A DNA stretch of 64,000 nucleotides from the NCBI GenBank assembly GCA_027257055.1, contig JAPVLO010000572.1, positions 496,001 to 560,000 of the forward strand, written 5' to 3'. The number at the start of each line of letters is the position of its first letter. Position 1 is the stretch's first letter. Source of the DNA: Cephalopachus bancanus. Taxonomy: Eukaryota > Chordata > Mammalia > Primates > Tarsiidae. The position numbers and the translations under genes were made by a program. This document shows, one piece after another, positions 9,722 through 21,731 of this stretch. The notes beneath the pieces were generated by a model, which did not search any database, had not been told where the DNA came from, and saw nothing but the letters and a program-made list of their open reading frames with translations.

Positions 9722-10017
9722 AGCCGGGCTCAGTGGCTCAGCCTGTAATCCCGCACTTTGGGAGTCTGAGGTGAGTGGATTGCCTGAGCCTGTGGGTTTG
9801 AGACCCGCCTAGGCAACTTGGCGAGACCTCATCTCTACAATAAATCAAAAAAATAGCCAGGCGTGGTAGCGCGTGCCTGTAGCTCCAGCTGCTTGGAAGG
9901 CTGAGGTGGAAGGATCTCCGGAGTCCAGCAGGTCGAGGCTGCAGTGGTCAGGAGCGGCCACTGCATTCCAGTCTGGGCAACAGAGTGAGATTCCAACACA
10001 CACACATACACACAAAA
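9722..10017 (+). mobile_element. Alu, full length with TSD
   Basis: Sense Alu of the young type (ggctcagcctgtaatcc) with an A-tail diverged to (ca)n. The flanks repeat aataggctgcccc. Confidence 0.93.
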
Positions 10018-10238
10018 AATAGGCTGCCCCATTCTTACATCTGATGGAGTTTTCTTTTGATTTGCTGAGGGGGTGGGATAGCCTGCCGATTTGGCCTGCT
10101 AAAACGTAATTTTTTAAATGTTTGAACGCTTTCTAAAACCTACCTATGGGAAATTTATCTAATCTATGCCTAACCTGTGCTAGCTAACCTGCCTCATGTG
10201 GCAACAATTTCCTTGAACCTATCTAGAATACTAGACCA

Positions 10239-10510
10239 GGCTGGGCACGGTGGCTCATGCCTGTAACCCCAGCACTTTGGGAGGCTGTGGTGGGAGGACG
10301 ACTTGAGACCAGGAGTTTGTGACCAGGCTGGGCAAATAGAGAGACCCTCATCTCTACAAAAAAAAAAAATGTTTTAAAATATTAGCCAGGTGTGTGGTGT
10401 GCCTGTAGGCCCAGCTACTCAGAGGCTGAGGATGGAGGATTGTTTGGACCCAGAAGTTCAAGACTGTGGTGAACTATCATGGCACCACTGCTCTCCAGCC
10501 TAGGTGGAAT
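10239..10510 (+). mobile_element. Alu, old type, 3' truncated
   Basis: ggctgggcacggtggctcatg start with an actacaaaaaaa linker. The right monomer ends at ctctccagcctaggtgg without an A-tail. Confidence 0.88.
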
Positions 10511-10833
10511 GAGCTGTTTTCCCAATACTCACTCACCCCCACTTGGCTCTCCATTTCCTGAAGCCAGTAGTAAATTTGGTTATACTTGTGTCTGGGTCTC
10601 AACTTCAGGAGAAAGAGACAGGCGCTTTCAGCGGATTCTAAGGAATTTGGGAAGGAGTAAGCAAAGATCCGAATACTGCAGAGTGGAGATAGTTTTGCAC
10701 TCTGAATTTTAGAAGTATGCAGTTCAGACTTAAACTTGGGATAACACAGCAAGGAAGTGGAAATTCAAGCAGCAGAATAGTGTGTAAATCAATATCTATA
10801 AATATCATCTGCAAAACCCCCATAGCCTATCAG
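10511..10833. other. 5' flank of tRNA-Asn, no gene seen
   Basis: Unique-looking sequence. No TATA-like element stands out and no repeat was recognised. Confidence 0.4.
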
Positions 10834-10839
10834 GTCTCT

Positions 10840-10876
<37 letters not shown>

Positions 10877-10907
10877 GAGGTTGGTGGTTCGAGCCCACCC
10901 AGGGACG
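10834..10907 (+). tRNA. tRNA-Asn-GTT: tRNA-Asn(GTT), intact
   Basis: This 74-nt gene has acceptor stem GTCTCTG with CAGGGAC plus discriminator G, A box TGGCGCAATCGG, anticodon loop CTGTTAA giving GTT, and T arm GGTGGTTCGAGCCCACC with an exact B box. A TTTT stop lies at 10915-10918. It delivers asparagine to AAC and AAU codons. The variable region reads gagagg where I recall gaaagg in human copies, a harmless difference. It stands alone between Alus, outside the tandem tRNA block. Confidence 0.97.
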
Positions 10908-11232
10908 CTTAGCATTTTGATTCCTCCCACCTGTGCAGCTAGCCGTTTTTTTCGGCTCTTCCTGTAAGACACCGAAGTTCTACTTCTAATCCGAAGTCCC
11001 ACAAACTGATTTCCTTGAAAAACACGTTTTCTAACATCCTCCAACTCTCAGGACCTCCGCTTGGGCCGAGCAGAGTCTCCTCTACGTCTCTTCCTTCCAC
11101 AGACGAATCCCGGGAGCGCTGCCTTCCTGCAGGCCTTGGGGGTGGGCGCTGCTTCTATCGAAAACAGCCGTGGCTCTTTCTCGCTCATGACTTTTCACAG
11201 CAAATGCCACCGCTGGAGGGACCCGTCTCCAA

Positions 11233-11527
11233 TTTTTTTTTTTTTTTTTTGAGTTGGAGTCTCACTCTGTCGCCCAGAGTGGAGTGCAGTGGCCGCTCCC
11301 GGTCACCGCAGCCTCGATCTGCTGGGCTCCGGCGATCCTTCCGCCTCGGCCTTCCAAGTAGCTGGAACTACAGGCGCGCGCTACCACGCCCGGCTGATTT
11401 TTTGATTTATTGTAGAGATGAGGTCTCGCCAAGTTGCCCAGGCGGTCTCGAACCCGCAGACTCAGGTAATCCACTCACCTCGGCCTCCCAAACCGCGGGA
11501 TTACAGGCTGGGCCACCGAGCCCGGCT
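11233..11527 (-). mobile_element. Alu, young type, full length with TSD
   Basis: T18 tail and complete antisense dimer ending cacgcccggct/gagcccggct. The flanks repeat accc(g)tctccaatt. Confidence 0.95.
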
Positions 11528-12244
11528 ACCCTCTCCAATTTTTAAAGGGTGTAGAGACAGCAAAATCCCACCTCCCTCTGCTTGGGGATCCCGCTGGGCC
11601 GAGAATTTAACTGACACAAGGTAGATGAACGGGAGAAAAGCAAACGCATGTATTTATTTAATACAAGTTTTACGTGGCACGGAAGCCTCCTAGGGAAGGA
11701 AAGGTGGGAAGAAGCAGCAGCCACTCGTGCACCGAATGGGACAAAGAGCCACAAGTCGTGATCAGGCAGCAAAATCATGTGGGAAGACTTCAAAGCTCAG
11801 GGTTATTTTTGTAAGATCTGTACAGAAATGTCTTGACCTTGAGAACAAATACTTAATATGCCAAAGTGGCATGTGTTTAACTGTCAGGGACCAGCCTTAC
11901 ACTCCTTAATGTTCTCTGACTCACCTGGCCCTTCACCTGTAGTTGGACACTGCTCTTACACGTAGGGTAAGAATAACAGAGAGGTCTCAGAAGCACTGGT
12001 AATATATTCCATGGAAGGGAAGGGGGAAATCTGAGTGAATTTAGAAATTCTTCTTTACACTGTACATTTACATTATTTATAGATTTATATTTATCACAGA
12101 TTTAATTTCAGTTTGGTGGTGGGTCAAAAGAGTTGATAAGAGTAAGTACAGGGATTTCCTTGCTTTTCACTGCCAACTGTGTTATGCATATTTTAAATAC
12201 AACACATGAGATAAAGCAAAAAAATTGGGGGATTTGCTATCATT
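11528..12244. other. Intergenic, no gene seen
   Basis: Mixed sequence, possibly old LTR debris. No RNA gene or coding signal recognised. Confidence 0.4.
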
Positions 12245-12695
12245 ACTGTAATGGATTGAATTGTGCCCCTCCCAAAAATTATGTTCAGGTCCTAACCAAT
12301 GATGCCTATGAAAGGGGCCTTATTTGGAAATGGAGTCTTTGTAGGTGTGATCAAGTTATGATGAGGTCATACCGGATTACAGTGCACCCTAAATCCTGTG
12401 ACTGGTGTTCTCAGAAGAGAAGAATGACATTCGGAGACACAGGGACGAAGGCTTTATGAAGACAGAGAGAGAGACTGGAATGTTGCAACTACAAACCGAG
12501 GAGTGCTAAGACTTGCCAGTAGTCACCAGGATTAGAAGGCAAGGAATGATTCTCTCCTACAGGTTTAAGAAGGAGCATGCTGACAGCTCGATTCTGGACT
12601 TCCAGCCTCCAGGCCTGTAGGAGAATAAATTTCAGTTGTTTTATACCACCCAGTTTGAGGTACTTATTTATAGCAACCTTAGTAAACTAATAAAA
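12245..12695 (+). mobile_element. MaLR (MLT1-type) solo LTR
   Basis: It starts tgtaatggattgaattgtgc and continues with ccttatttggaaatggagtc and atgaggtcataccggattac. Near the 3' end it has cttccagcctccaggcctg, aataaatttcagttgtttta and ccacccagtttgaggtact, the usual order in MLT1 LTRs. It is heavily mutated. Confidence 0.85.
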
Positions 12696-13880
12696 TCACT
12701 GTCATATAAAGCTCACTCAAGTTGTGATGGGGAAAGGGTGGAGTCCTGGGGGAAGAAGTATGTTAACTTTCTAACATTTCAGGTGGGGAGTCCACTCACA
12801 CTGTCTAAAAAACAGAGAGTGAAAGAGCTATATAGTAAAGACTCAGGATTGTATCGCAGGTGTGACAAACCCCTAGACTAGCACAATTCCCTAAAATTTT
12901 AATTTATGGCATAGTTTTAAATGAAGGGACTTCAATAACTCTGCTGAAAGAGATTTTTGCCTCTTGTAGCTGAGGAATAAGACAGATACAAAATAAAAAT
13001 TTAAAGTTTAATTTTGCAGGTTGTCAGATCACCATGTAAAGTGAATTTTCAGCTTTTACAGAAATGCCGGGCATTGATGATAGGGAGGCGGAACCCCAGG
13101 AATTGGGATGGGACACGTGGGAGGATCTAGAGGACTTGGTGCATCAAAACTCCCCATGGAAGCTGATGTCCCTGCCACGTGAAGTAGTTCATCTTCCTGT
13201 GCTGATGAGGAATGGGTTTACTCATGTGAAGCCCTGGACAAATAATCAGAGACTCTCCATAACTATACTAAAATAATCATTTGCCATTTGTTCCCACAGC
13301 TTGGATGAAGCCAAGATTTGAACATAAAATGTGATCCTGCGGGTTAAAAAGCTAAAACTAAAATTACATTCACAGTCTGAGAATGCCTCTTCTGTGACAG
13401 TTGGGGCATTCATCAAAAGGGTGGGAACTGAAACGGCACTTTGGAGTAGACTTTTATGAATCTGAGTGTTTTGAACTCACAGATCCTACTGAGCCTCCCT
13501 TGCTAGCAAAAGATCCTTCTTTCTGTGCGTGAACAAGTTGAGATTCTCTTGCTTCAAGACCCTTTGTGATGACATCTGAGGTAGTTACTCAGTAAGGGGA
13601 TGCTGACTTATTTCAAGATCCATCTCTTATTTCCGCTAGACCCATAATTTGAGTCAGATGCCATCAGGAGAAAAAAAAAAGGATGACCATGAAGTCTGAC
13701 TTCATAGAAGGCAGAATGTACATGACATCGTTGCAAGTCTTTGCTTCCCATCTCAGCTTTGGGTTCTGATGGTTTGGGGTTCCTAATTCTCATGTAAGTG
13801 GGTGGACGAGGTGAAGAAGATGGCCTCCACCAATGTGGATGGGCACCATTTACTGAAGGCCCAAATAGGACGTAAGGTGG
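12696..13880. other. Unclassified intergenic DNA
   Basis: Old-looking A/T-rich sequence. A 70-codon open frame lies at 13064-13276 but resembles no protein I know. No RNA gene seen. Confidence 0.35.
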
Positions 13881-14135
13881 AGGAAGGACAAATGTGTTCT
13901 CTCTGAGTCAAGACATCCATCTTCCCCAGTTCCCACAGACGTTAGCCCCCCTGGTTCTCTGGCCTTCCAACTCAGACTGGAGCTTCTACTATCAGCCACC
14001 TCCCCTGGTTCTAGGCCTTCACACTTGGACTGAATTACACCACCCACTCTCTGGGTTCCAGCTTGTAGATGGCAGATTGTGGGACTTAGCCTCTATAATC
14101 ACACAAGGCAATCTTTACAATAAATCTTCTATCAT

Positions 14136-14417
14136 GGCCGGGCACAATGGTTCATGCCTATAATTCCAGCACTTTGGGAGGTCGAGGTGAGAGGATTGCC
14201 TGAGTCTGCGGGCTCCAGACCAGCCTGGGGAACTTGGCGAGACCTCATCTCTACAATAAATCAAAAAATTAGCCTGGCATGGTGGTGCATGCCTATAGGT
14301 GGAAGGATCACCTGAGCCCAGCAGGTCAAGGCTTGTGGTGGCCATGAATGTGCCACTGCACTCCAGCCTGGGTGACAGAGTGAAATTCCAGCTCAAGAAA
14401 AAAATAAATAAATAAAA
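14136..14417 (+). mobile_element. Alu with TSD, internal deletion
   Basis: Sense Alu missing part of the right monomer (gcctataggtggaaggatc). Flanks aaatcttctatcat and aaaccttctatcat. Confidence 0.92.
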
Positions 14418-14457
14418 ACCTTCTATCATGTATAGATGTAAATATACATTTCCTAAA

Positions 14458-14491
14458 TATGTATGTGTGTGTGTGTATGTGTGTGTGTATC
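14458..14491. repeat. (TG)n microsatellite
   Basis: tatgtatgtgtgtgtgtgta followed by tgtgtgtgtgtat. Confidence 0.9.
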
Positions 14492-14520
14492 CTATTGGTT
14501 CTGTTTTTTTGGAGAACTGT

Positions 14521-15057
14521 GAAACTCTTACTGTATGGAAAGTGATATACAGATCATGGAAATGTAAATTGTTACAACCACTTTGGAAAGCTATTTGGAA
14601 ATGCCTGCTACCGCTGAATATATGTGTGCATATTTCAGTAATTTTGTTTCTTGGTATATACCTAACAGAAATCGATGTGTGATTATATAGCTATAAATAG
14701 ATAGATATTCTTCAGAAGATATGTACAAAATTGTTCCAGAAATTCTACTCTTTTTAAAAAAGTTATTATTCTACATACAATTTGCTGTGCATATTTCAAG
14801 TGTACAATATGATGTTTTGACATAAGTATATCCCAGTAAAACCAACACTATCATTAAGACAGTGAACATGCCTATCACCCCAAGAAGTTTTCTCATAGCC
14901 CTTTGTAATTCCTTCCCACAACCCTCACCCCCACTTACCCACCGATTGCCAAGCAACCACCAATCTGCTTATTGTCAGTATAGATAAGTTGGCATTTTCT
15001 AGAGTTTTACATCAATAAAAAATCACGTAGTGTGTCATCTTTTTTTGTTTTGGATGG
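14521..15057 (+). mobile_element. Old L1-type fragments
   Basis: ggaaatgtaaattgttacaa, ccactttggaaagctatttgg and ttcttggtatatacctaac match L1 3' regions. The second half (catatttcaagtgtacaata) resembles an L1M 3' UTR. Highly diverged; orientation of the second half is uncertain. Confidence 0.6.
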
Positions 15058-15403
15058 TGTCTTAGTCCATTCTGACTGCTATAACAAAGTACCATATGGA
15101 CTGAGTTGCTTATAAACAGCAGAAATTTATTTCCCATGGTTTTAAAGGCTGGGAAGTCCAAGATCAAGATGCTGACACATTCGGGTTTTGGTGAGAGCTC
15201 ATTTTCTCACAGACAGATGTCTTTTCCGTAATCTCATGTGATGAAAGACAATCCAGAGGGATCTCTCTGGAGTCTCTTTTATGAAGGTTCCACCTTCATG
15301 ACCTAATTGCCTCCCAAAAGTCCCACCTCCTAATACCATCACCTTGAATGTTAGGACTTCAACATATGAATTTGGGGGGGACACAGACATTTAATCCATT
15401 GCA
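15058..15403 (-). mobile_element. MaLR (MLT1-type) solo LTR, antisense
   Basis: It begins gtcttagtccattctgactg, with aagtaccatatggactg, cagaaatttatttcccatgg and ctgggaagtccaagatcaag. It ends cctcctaataccatcacctt, ttaggacttcaacatatgaa and gggggacacagac. This is the reverse complement of an MLT1 LTR. Confidence 0.9.
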
Positions 15404-15429
15404 TATTGTCAGTCTCTTTAATTTTAGAC

Positions 15430-16507
15430 ATTCTAATTCATGTGTAGTGGTATTTTCATACCCACTAGGACGGCTACAATTTTAAAAACAACAACAATAA
15501 AATAAAAGGCATTGGCAGGAATGTGGAGAAAATGGAACCATCGTAAATTGCTAGTGGGAATGTAAATGACCCAACAATTCCATTACTAAAGATATACCCC
15601 CCAAATTTTTTTTAAGTACTCAAACAAATGCTTGTACATAGTAATTGCAGTACTATTCACAACAGCCAAAAAAGTGGAAACAACTCAAATGTCCATCAAC
15701 CAATGAATAAAATACATCTGTTGATTTACATAAAATGGAATATTATTCAGCCATAAAAAGAAATGAAGTACTGGGCACGGTGGCTCAAGTCTGTAATCCC
15801 AGCACTTTGAAAGGCTGAGGTGAGAGGATTGCCTGAGTCCAGGGCTTTGAGACCAGCCTGGATAACTTGATGAGACCTTGTCTCTACAGTAAATTAAAAA
15901 ATTGGCCAGACACATTTGTGCACACCTGTAGTTCCAGCACTTTAGGAGGCAGAAGCAAGAGGATTGCCTGAGCTCAGGGGTTCAAGACCAGCCTGGGGGA
16001 CTTGTCGCTACAATAAATCAAAAAATTACCCAGGCATGGTGGTGTGTGCCTGTAGTCACAGCTACTTGGAAGACTGAGGCGGAAGGAGCACCTGAGTCCA
16101 GAGGTCGAGGCTGCAGTGGCCATGAGCATGCCACTGCATTCCAACCTGGGAAACAGAGTGAGATTCTGACTCAAAAAGAAAAAAAAGAAAGAAACGAAGT
16201 AATGGAATTTGCTATGACATGAATGAACAAATAATATTTTGCTCAGTAGGAGAAGCCCAACACAAAATGTCATTTATTGTGTAATTCCATCTATATGAAC
16301 TATCTAGACTAGGTGAATCCATGGGAACAGAAAGCAGAATGATGGCTACCAGGGGCTGGGAATGTGGAATACTGGCATTTTATTTGGGGATGATGAAAAT
16401 GTTTTGGAACTAAATTGAGGTGGTGGCTGCACAACCTTATGACTGTACTAAATGCCACTGAATTGTTTACTTTAAAATGGTTAATTTTATATTATGTGAG
16501 TTCTACC
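15430..16507 (+). mobile_element. Old L1 3' end, interrupted by an Alu
   Basis: The first half has ctactattcacaacagcc, aactcaaatgtccatcaacc and ggaatattattcagccataa. After the Alu the L1 resumes with tgacatgaatgaac, gctaccaggggctgggaatg and ttgtttactttaaaatggtt. No open frame remains. Confidence 0.88.
15771..16189 (+). mobile_element. Trimeric Alu (left-left-right) with single TSD
   Basis: Two left monomers in series (15771-15905 and about 15906-16030) are followed by one right monomer and an A-rich tail. The whole is bracketed by one target duplication, agaaa(t/c)gaagta, inside the L1. Confidence 0.85.
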
Positions 16508-16599
16508 TCCAGACATCCCCAAAGATTTCCTGAGATGGCGATGGCTTCTGTCCTAAGGTCTTTTTCCTGGGGATGCTGCCCAAAGAGCGTGTGTACCTC

Positions 16600-16671
16600 T
16601 CCCTGGTGGTCTAGTGGCTAGGATTTGGCGCTTTCACCGCCGCGGCCCGGGTTCGATTCCCGGCCAGGGAA
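16600..16671 (+). tRNA. tRNA-Glu-TTC: tRNA-Glu(TTC), intact
   Basis: This 72-nt gene has acceptor TCCCTGG with CCAGGGA plus discriminator A, the Glu A-box region tggtctagtggctagg, anticodon loop CTTTCAC giving TTC, and T arm CCGGGTTCGATTCCCGG with an exact B box. A TTTTT terminator lies at 16678-16682. The anticodon stem opens with T·G where I recall C-G in human copies. It supplies glutamate for GAA and GAG. It stands alone next to an old L1, unlike the dead Glu(CTC) copies in the tandem units. Confidence 0.97.
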
Positions 16672-16845
16672 GTAAGCTTTTTCTTTATGATCACTGATCT
16701 TACGATCGATCAGCTAGACACGGTGAGGTTAGCCTACCTTTTATATTTCTCCCGGGTGATCCTGAAGTCAGTTTCAAGAACCACCGGACAAAGTCACTGG
16801 GGAGCCAAGGACTATTGTCAAGCAACATCATCTTAAGAGGTTCTC

Positions 16846-17134
<289 letters not shown>

Positions 17135-17359
17135 CTTTGATCTATTTATCATAGGTAAGGTTAACTTATTACCATATAGAAATGTATTCCTATTTTTACA
17201 AAAGGCCAAATGTATTAAGAGCGGTTTTTCATGTGTAGAATATGCAAATAAGCATGCACTGAGCCTTGGCGAAGCCCGAGGGCTTAGGGAAGGTGCCATC
17301 TATGAAAAAGTCAGTCTTCATCAGACTTGGAACATGCACGTGTCACAATCTTGAATTTC

Positions 17360-17450
17360 CCAGCGTCTAATATGTGAGTAATTTCTGTTGTTTATAAACC
17401 ATATCGTTGACGGTATTTTGCGATAGCAGCACAAACAAACTGACATCCTA
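17360..17450 (+). mobile_element. 3' end of an MLT1-type LTR
   Basis: The run taatttctgttgtttataaa, acggtattttgcgatagcag and acaaactgacat matches the last 70-80 bases of MLT1 LTRs. The upstream part is not recognisable. Confidence 0.6.
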
Positions 17451-18278
17451 CAACTAGCAATTCATGACAGTCTCATTTCATTTTGCTTTCACCCATTTTC
17501 CATTAAGATTATTTTGAGACAATTCACATTTCATCTCAAAAAATTCAGATGTATCTCTAAAATATATTCTTTTCAAAAATTATGTTAGAGGTACATTTTT
17601 AATTATGTTTGTGTGGGTATATGGATTACTTGATTAATGTTAGTCTTCCCCACTGGACTGTAAACTTCAAGAGGATTGGGACTGTACCTGTCTTTAACTC
17701 TCCTTGTATCACATCATCTAATACAATTTTGAGCACACTAGTATTTTCTCCAACCTATAAATAAATATTTCTTGGCTTCTTTTACAATTTTTATTATAAA
17801 TTATTTTTGTCTACATCTTTTTCTATCAGTATTTTTATGATATTTTCCATCTCTAACAGGAATTACTACCACAAAGTATTGTCAGTTAGCACTTCAAAGG
17901 GTTTATTAGCATGCCCAACAAATTCCCCAGACCTGATTCAATTGTAGCTTAAGAATTTCCCTCAAGAGAAGGTTGAAGGATGAACACAAAATACAACAGC
18001 ACCTGATGTGCAGGAGTTTCAGGGAGATCGTTTCCACAAATGCTGAAATAACATGCAAAATGTGTAAAGTAGATACCAAAGCAAAACCTGAAATACCTGG
18101 CTGCAGCTCCCAGCGGAAACCTCAATGCAGCTGGTGAAATTCCCTGCACGGCCTACATCTCTGAAATAAAACTTAAGGATTCAGTGAAGGGGGACAGGCA
18201 GTTACACCTATTACAACTGCCAAATCTTTGTATATTTGGAAGCCATTTGAAATAACTTGCTTGTTTCACATACAGTAT

Positions 18279-18286
<8 letters not shown>
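17451..18286. other. A/T-rich intergenic, no gene seen
   Basis: No recognisable repeat family or RNA gene. Confidence 0.4.

Positions 18287-18323
<37 letters not shown>
18284..18323. repeat. (TA)n microsatellite followed by T-run
   Basis: About 13 TA units and then 17 T residues. Confidence 0.95.
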
Positions 18324-19099
18324 CCTTTCAATCAGTGAAGCAGAGGTGAGTTTGAATCTGCCTAAACTGTTTATTCTGTACAGGCCATCCTCATTCCCTG
18401 GATATTGATATACTTCATAAGGGGTTCAGTGGTGTCTCGCAGGGTGCATGCAAGCAAGTCTTGGCTAAGTCTGAGGAGAGTAGAAGCCTCAGCATCCATG
18501 ATAATAAAATGCCTGTCAGTGATCAGAAGAGCATAACCATGAAAAGTTTTTGCCTTATCTCATCAAAGCACCTCATCTACTGATTCCCCAGACTCCTTAG
18601 ATAGGAACTGCAAATTACCAGTCAAGAAATCTTTTAATCCACCGATGGGCTATAAGGCCCCACTTGGAAATGTCCTTCCTTCCTGGGCCAAACCAAACCA
18701 ATGAAAATCTCACATGTATTGATGTATGGTTTCTTGTCAATTCTGCCTTTCTTAAGTGCATATAACCAAGTCACCATTCAACCACAGTGGGGACATGTTC
18801 TCAGGCCCTCCCGAGCATGATTGTCCCCAGGCTTAAGTCCTCAAGTTTGGCCTAAGAATAAGCCATCTTAAAATATTTTACAGAGTTTGGCATCTTTTCA
18901 TCAGTCTTCTCAAGAGAAACAAATGGGAGGGTCAAACATCCAGGTGCTAGTCTGAGCAACACCTGAGGAGTAGAGAGGCTGTGAAGGTTGGTATTCTGTG
19001 AATAATTCTGAAATGCCCCTTAAGGGGCCTATGCCCACCTGTGTTGAGAATCACTGACTTATACTTTTGTTTAATTAAGCTTGCTTCTTTCTTTCCTTC
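18324..19099. other. Intergenic, possible LTR debris
   Basis: tgcatataaccaag and gcctaagaataagcc are LTR-like but the family is not clear. No gene seen. Confidence 0.35.
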
Positions 19100-19186
19100 T
19101 TTCGAGATGGGGTCTAGCTATGTTGTCCGGGCTATTTTGAAACTCCTGGGTTCAAGCAATCCTCTCTCCTCAGCTTCTGGAGTTTG
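19100..19186 (-). mobile_element. Alu-like fragment
   Basis: gagatggggtctagctatgt, tgaaactcctgggttcaagc and caatcctctctcctcagc are antisense left-monomer words. Confidence 0.65.
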
Positions 19187-19191
19187 TTTAA

Positions 19192-19492
19192 CTTTCTTTC
19201 TTTCTTTCTTTCTGAGTCAGAGTCTCACTCTGTTGCCCAGGCTGGAGTGCAGTGGCACGCTCATGGCTACTGCAGCCTCAACCTCTTGGACTCAGGCAAT
19301 TCTCCTGCCTCGGCCTTCCAAGTAGCTGAAACTACAGGTATGTACCAACACACCCAGCTAATTTTTGCTTTATTGTAGAGATGAAGTCTCACCAAGGTCC
19401 CTAGGCTAGTCTTGAACCCGTGGCTTCAGGCAATCCTCTTGCCTCTGCCTCCCAAAGTGATGGGATTACAGGCATGTACTCTTTTTCCCAGT
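19192..19492 (-). mobile_element. Alu, full length
   Basis: (cttt)n tail, then gagtcagagtctcactctgt. The left-monomer end is worn (ggcatgtactctttttccc). Confidence 0.9.
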
Positions 19493-19559
19493 CTGACAAA
19501 TTATGCAGAGCACTTTTAACTCTTCACTTGATGTTTTGTTTGTTTCTCTTTTTTTTTTT

Positions 19560-21300
19560 TTTTGAATGAGTGATAAATTTGCATGGTTCAGATTCCACAC
19601 TTCAAAAGGTACTGTTAACATTCTTCCCATTCCTATCTTTGGCCACCCCATTCTGTCCAGAACACTGTCTTGTTTAATCTTGCAGAAACTTTTAATGGTT
19701 ATGCTCCTAACATCTCTATTTTTACTCTCCTTTTATGCAAATTGTATCATACCAGATACATTTTTCTAAACCTTGCCTTTTTTATTTAAATAATCTTCTT
19801 CATTCTTTTTTGTAGCTGTATAGTATTCCATTGTATATTCATAATTTATTTCATTTATCTTCTATTCATGGATATTTAGGTCATTTTAGGTTGTTTTTAG
19901 TCTTTTGCTATTACCAATAATGCTGCTGTGAATAACCCTGTACATGTATCATTTTGAAAATGTGTAGGTGTAGCTGGAGAATAAATTCATAGAGGAGGAA
20001 ATGCTACATCAAAAGATATGTGCATTTATAAAGTACATGAATTTTTGTTCATTAATATTAAACTTACAGCTTGATGAGCTTCTACACATGCATGCGTGTG
20101 TAATCCCCACTCAAATAAGGAAGTAGAACATTTACACAACCTAGATCATTCTCTCCTGTTTCTCCTCAATCAATACTTCCCACCAGAGTAGCCACTGTTC
20201 TGAGATTTATCACAGTTAACTAATTACTATTATTTTTTGAGTCAGGGTCTCACTCTATTGCCCAGGCTGGAGTACAGTGGCATGATCACAGTCTCACTGC
20301 AGACTCGACCTCTTGGACTCAGGTGATCCTTCCACCTCAGACCCCTGAGTGGCTGGGACTGCAAGCACACACTACCATGTCCAGTTAATTTTTTTTAATT
20401 TTGTGTAGAGAAGCAGTCTTGCTATGTTACCTAGGCTGGTCTCAAACTCTTGGGCTCAAGCAATCCTCCTCCTCAGCCTCCCAAAGTGCTGGGACTACAG
20501 GTATAAGCCACTGCCCCTGGCCCAATTAATTCCTAAAACTGTACATAAATGAAAGCACACAGTAAGTTTTCTTTTGTGTCTAGTTTACTGAACATAATTT
20601 TATTAAATATATCCATATTTGTTACAGATATTAATAGTTTTATTGCAGTGAGTATTCTATTATATAAATACATCACAATTTGTTTATTCATTCTCCTGAT
20701 AATGGACATTGGGGGGTTTTTTCCCACAGATTTTAGTTATTATAAGTAAAGCTGCTAGGAACATTCTTATATGTGTCTTTTAGTGAACACATACACTCAT
20801 TTTTCTTGAATATATACCTATGAGTAAAATTGCAAGATAAACGGGTAAGCATATATTTAGCTTTGATAGATACGTCCAGATTTTTTTTTTCTGATATTTA
20901 TATTGTCACATCACCTTCTTTTTTAATTTTTGCATGGTAAATAATTTTCCATTCTTTTTCTTTCCTTTTTAATTTTTAATTTTAAAGATGTGGGGTACAA
21001 TTCAGGGTTAGGTATACAAATGTTCACTATGCAGGTACCTTGGTGATCAGGTGTGTCCCCCACCAGCAGATTCCCACTACTGCCAATCCCACCTCCCCTC
21101 CATCCCCAGCAATTTCCCGCTACTGCCAATCCTTTTCTTATAGTATTACCATAATTGTTCAAGGTCTGCTCATGAGTGAGAACATGTGATACTCAGTTCT
21201 TTGTTTCTGCGACAGATCACTCAGTCTTACAGCCTCTAAGTCCATCCAAGTTGCTGTGACGTTCATAATTTTTCATACTTTTTCTTTCAACAAATCTGTG
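19560..21300 (-). mobile_element. Old L1 fragments, antisense, with one Alu inside
   Basis: gtatagtattccattgtata, ttcatggatatttaggtc and aataatgctgctgtgaataa (before the Alu at 20231) and gatgtggggtacaattcagg, gtgagaacatgtgatactca and tccatccaagttgctgtgac (after it) are antisense L1 signatures. At least two old L1 pieces may be joined here. Confidence 0.7.
20231..20522 (-). mobile_element. Alu, old type, full length
   Basis: tttttgagtcagggtctcac to ctgcccctggcc. Flanked by taattact and aattaatt. Confidence 0.9.
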
Positions 21301-21417
21301 TCAATACTTACAATGTATTGCAAACAGCACAAAGTTGGGTTTTAATTTTTAAAAATTCGGTCTCACAACTTTATTTTTATTCTGCACTTCTAAAATCATT
21401 TTGTTTTGTTTTTGATT

Positions 21418-21545
21418 TTTGAGATAGGGAAGAGTGAGGGGAGTTTCTGCTAAGTTGCCCGGGTTGGTTTTGAACTCCTCAATTCAGATGATCCTCCCAC
21501 CTCAGTCTCCTGAACAGTTGGGACTACAGACATGTGTCTCTGGGC
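21418..21545 (-). mobile_element. Worn Alu monomer
   Basis: Weak antisense monomer: gttgcccgggttggttttg, aactcctcaattcagatgat, cctcccacctcagtctcct. Possibly a fossil monomer. Confidence 0.55.
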
Positions 21546-21731
21546 TGGAGTACTTTTGTTTGTTAATTGGAATACAGTGTATATTGTCTATTTACATTTA
21601 CTGTGATTACTCATATAGTTAAGTTTGTCTTACATCTTACTATTTGTTTTCTATGTTCCATATAGACTTTATATTTCTTTATTACTATTTTCCAATCTCT
21701 TACGTTATATTTTTGTTATTCAATTTTATCT

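Larger units (their letters stand above)
13881..14520 (+). mobile_element. Ancient interspersed repeat split by an Alu
   Basis: The left part (ccaactcagactggagctt, gcctctataatcacacaagg, caataaatcttct) and the right part after the Alu (a (gt)n run, then atcctattggttctgttttt and ggagaactg) belong together as a familiar old repeat end. I am not sure of its family name. Confidence 0.6.

Noticed and set aside
13064..13276. 70-codon frame in A/T-rich DNA
   Set aside because: It resembles no family I can name and has no supporting splice or promoter signal.
18284..18323. AT-rich (TA)n run as an origin or matrix site
   Set aside because: It is a simple microsatellite. Nothing in the sequence supports a function.
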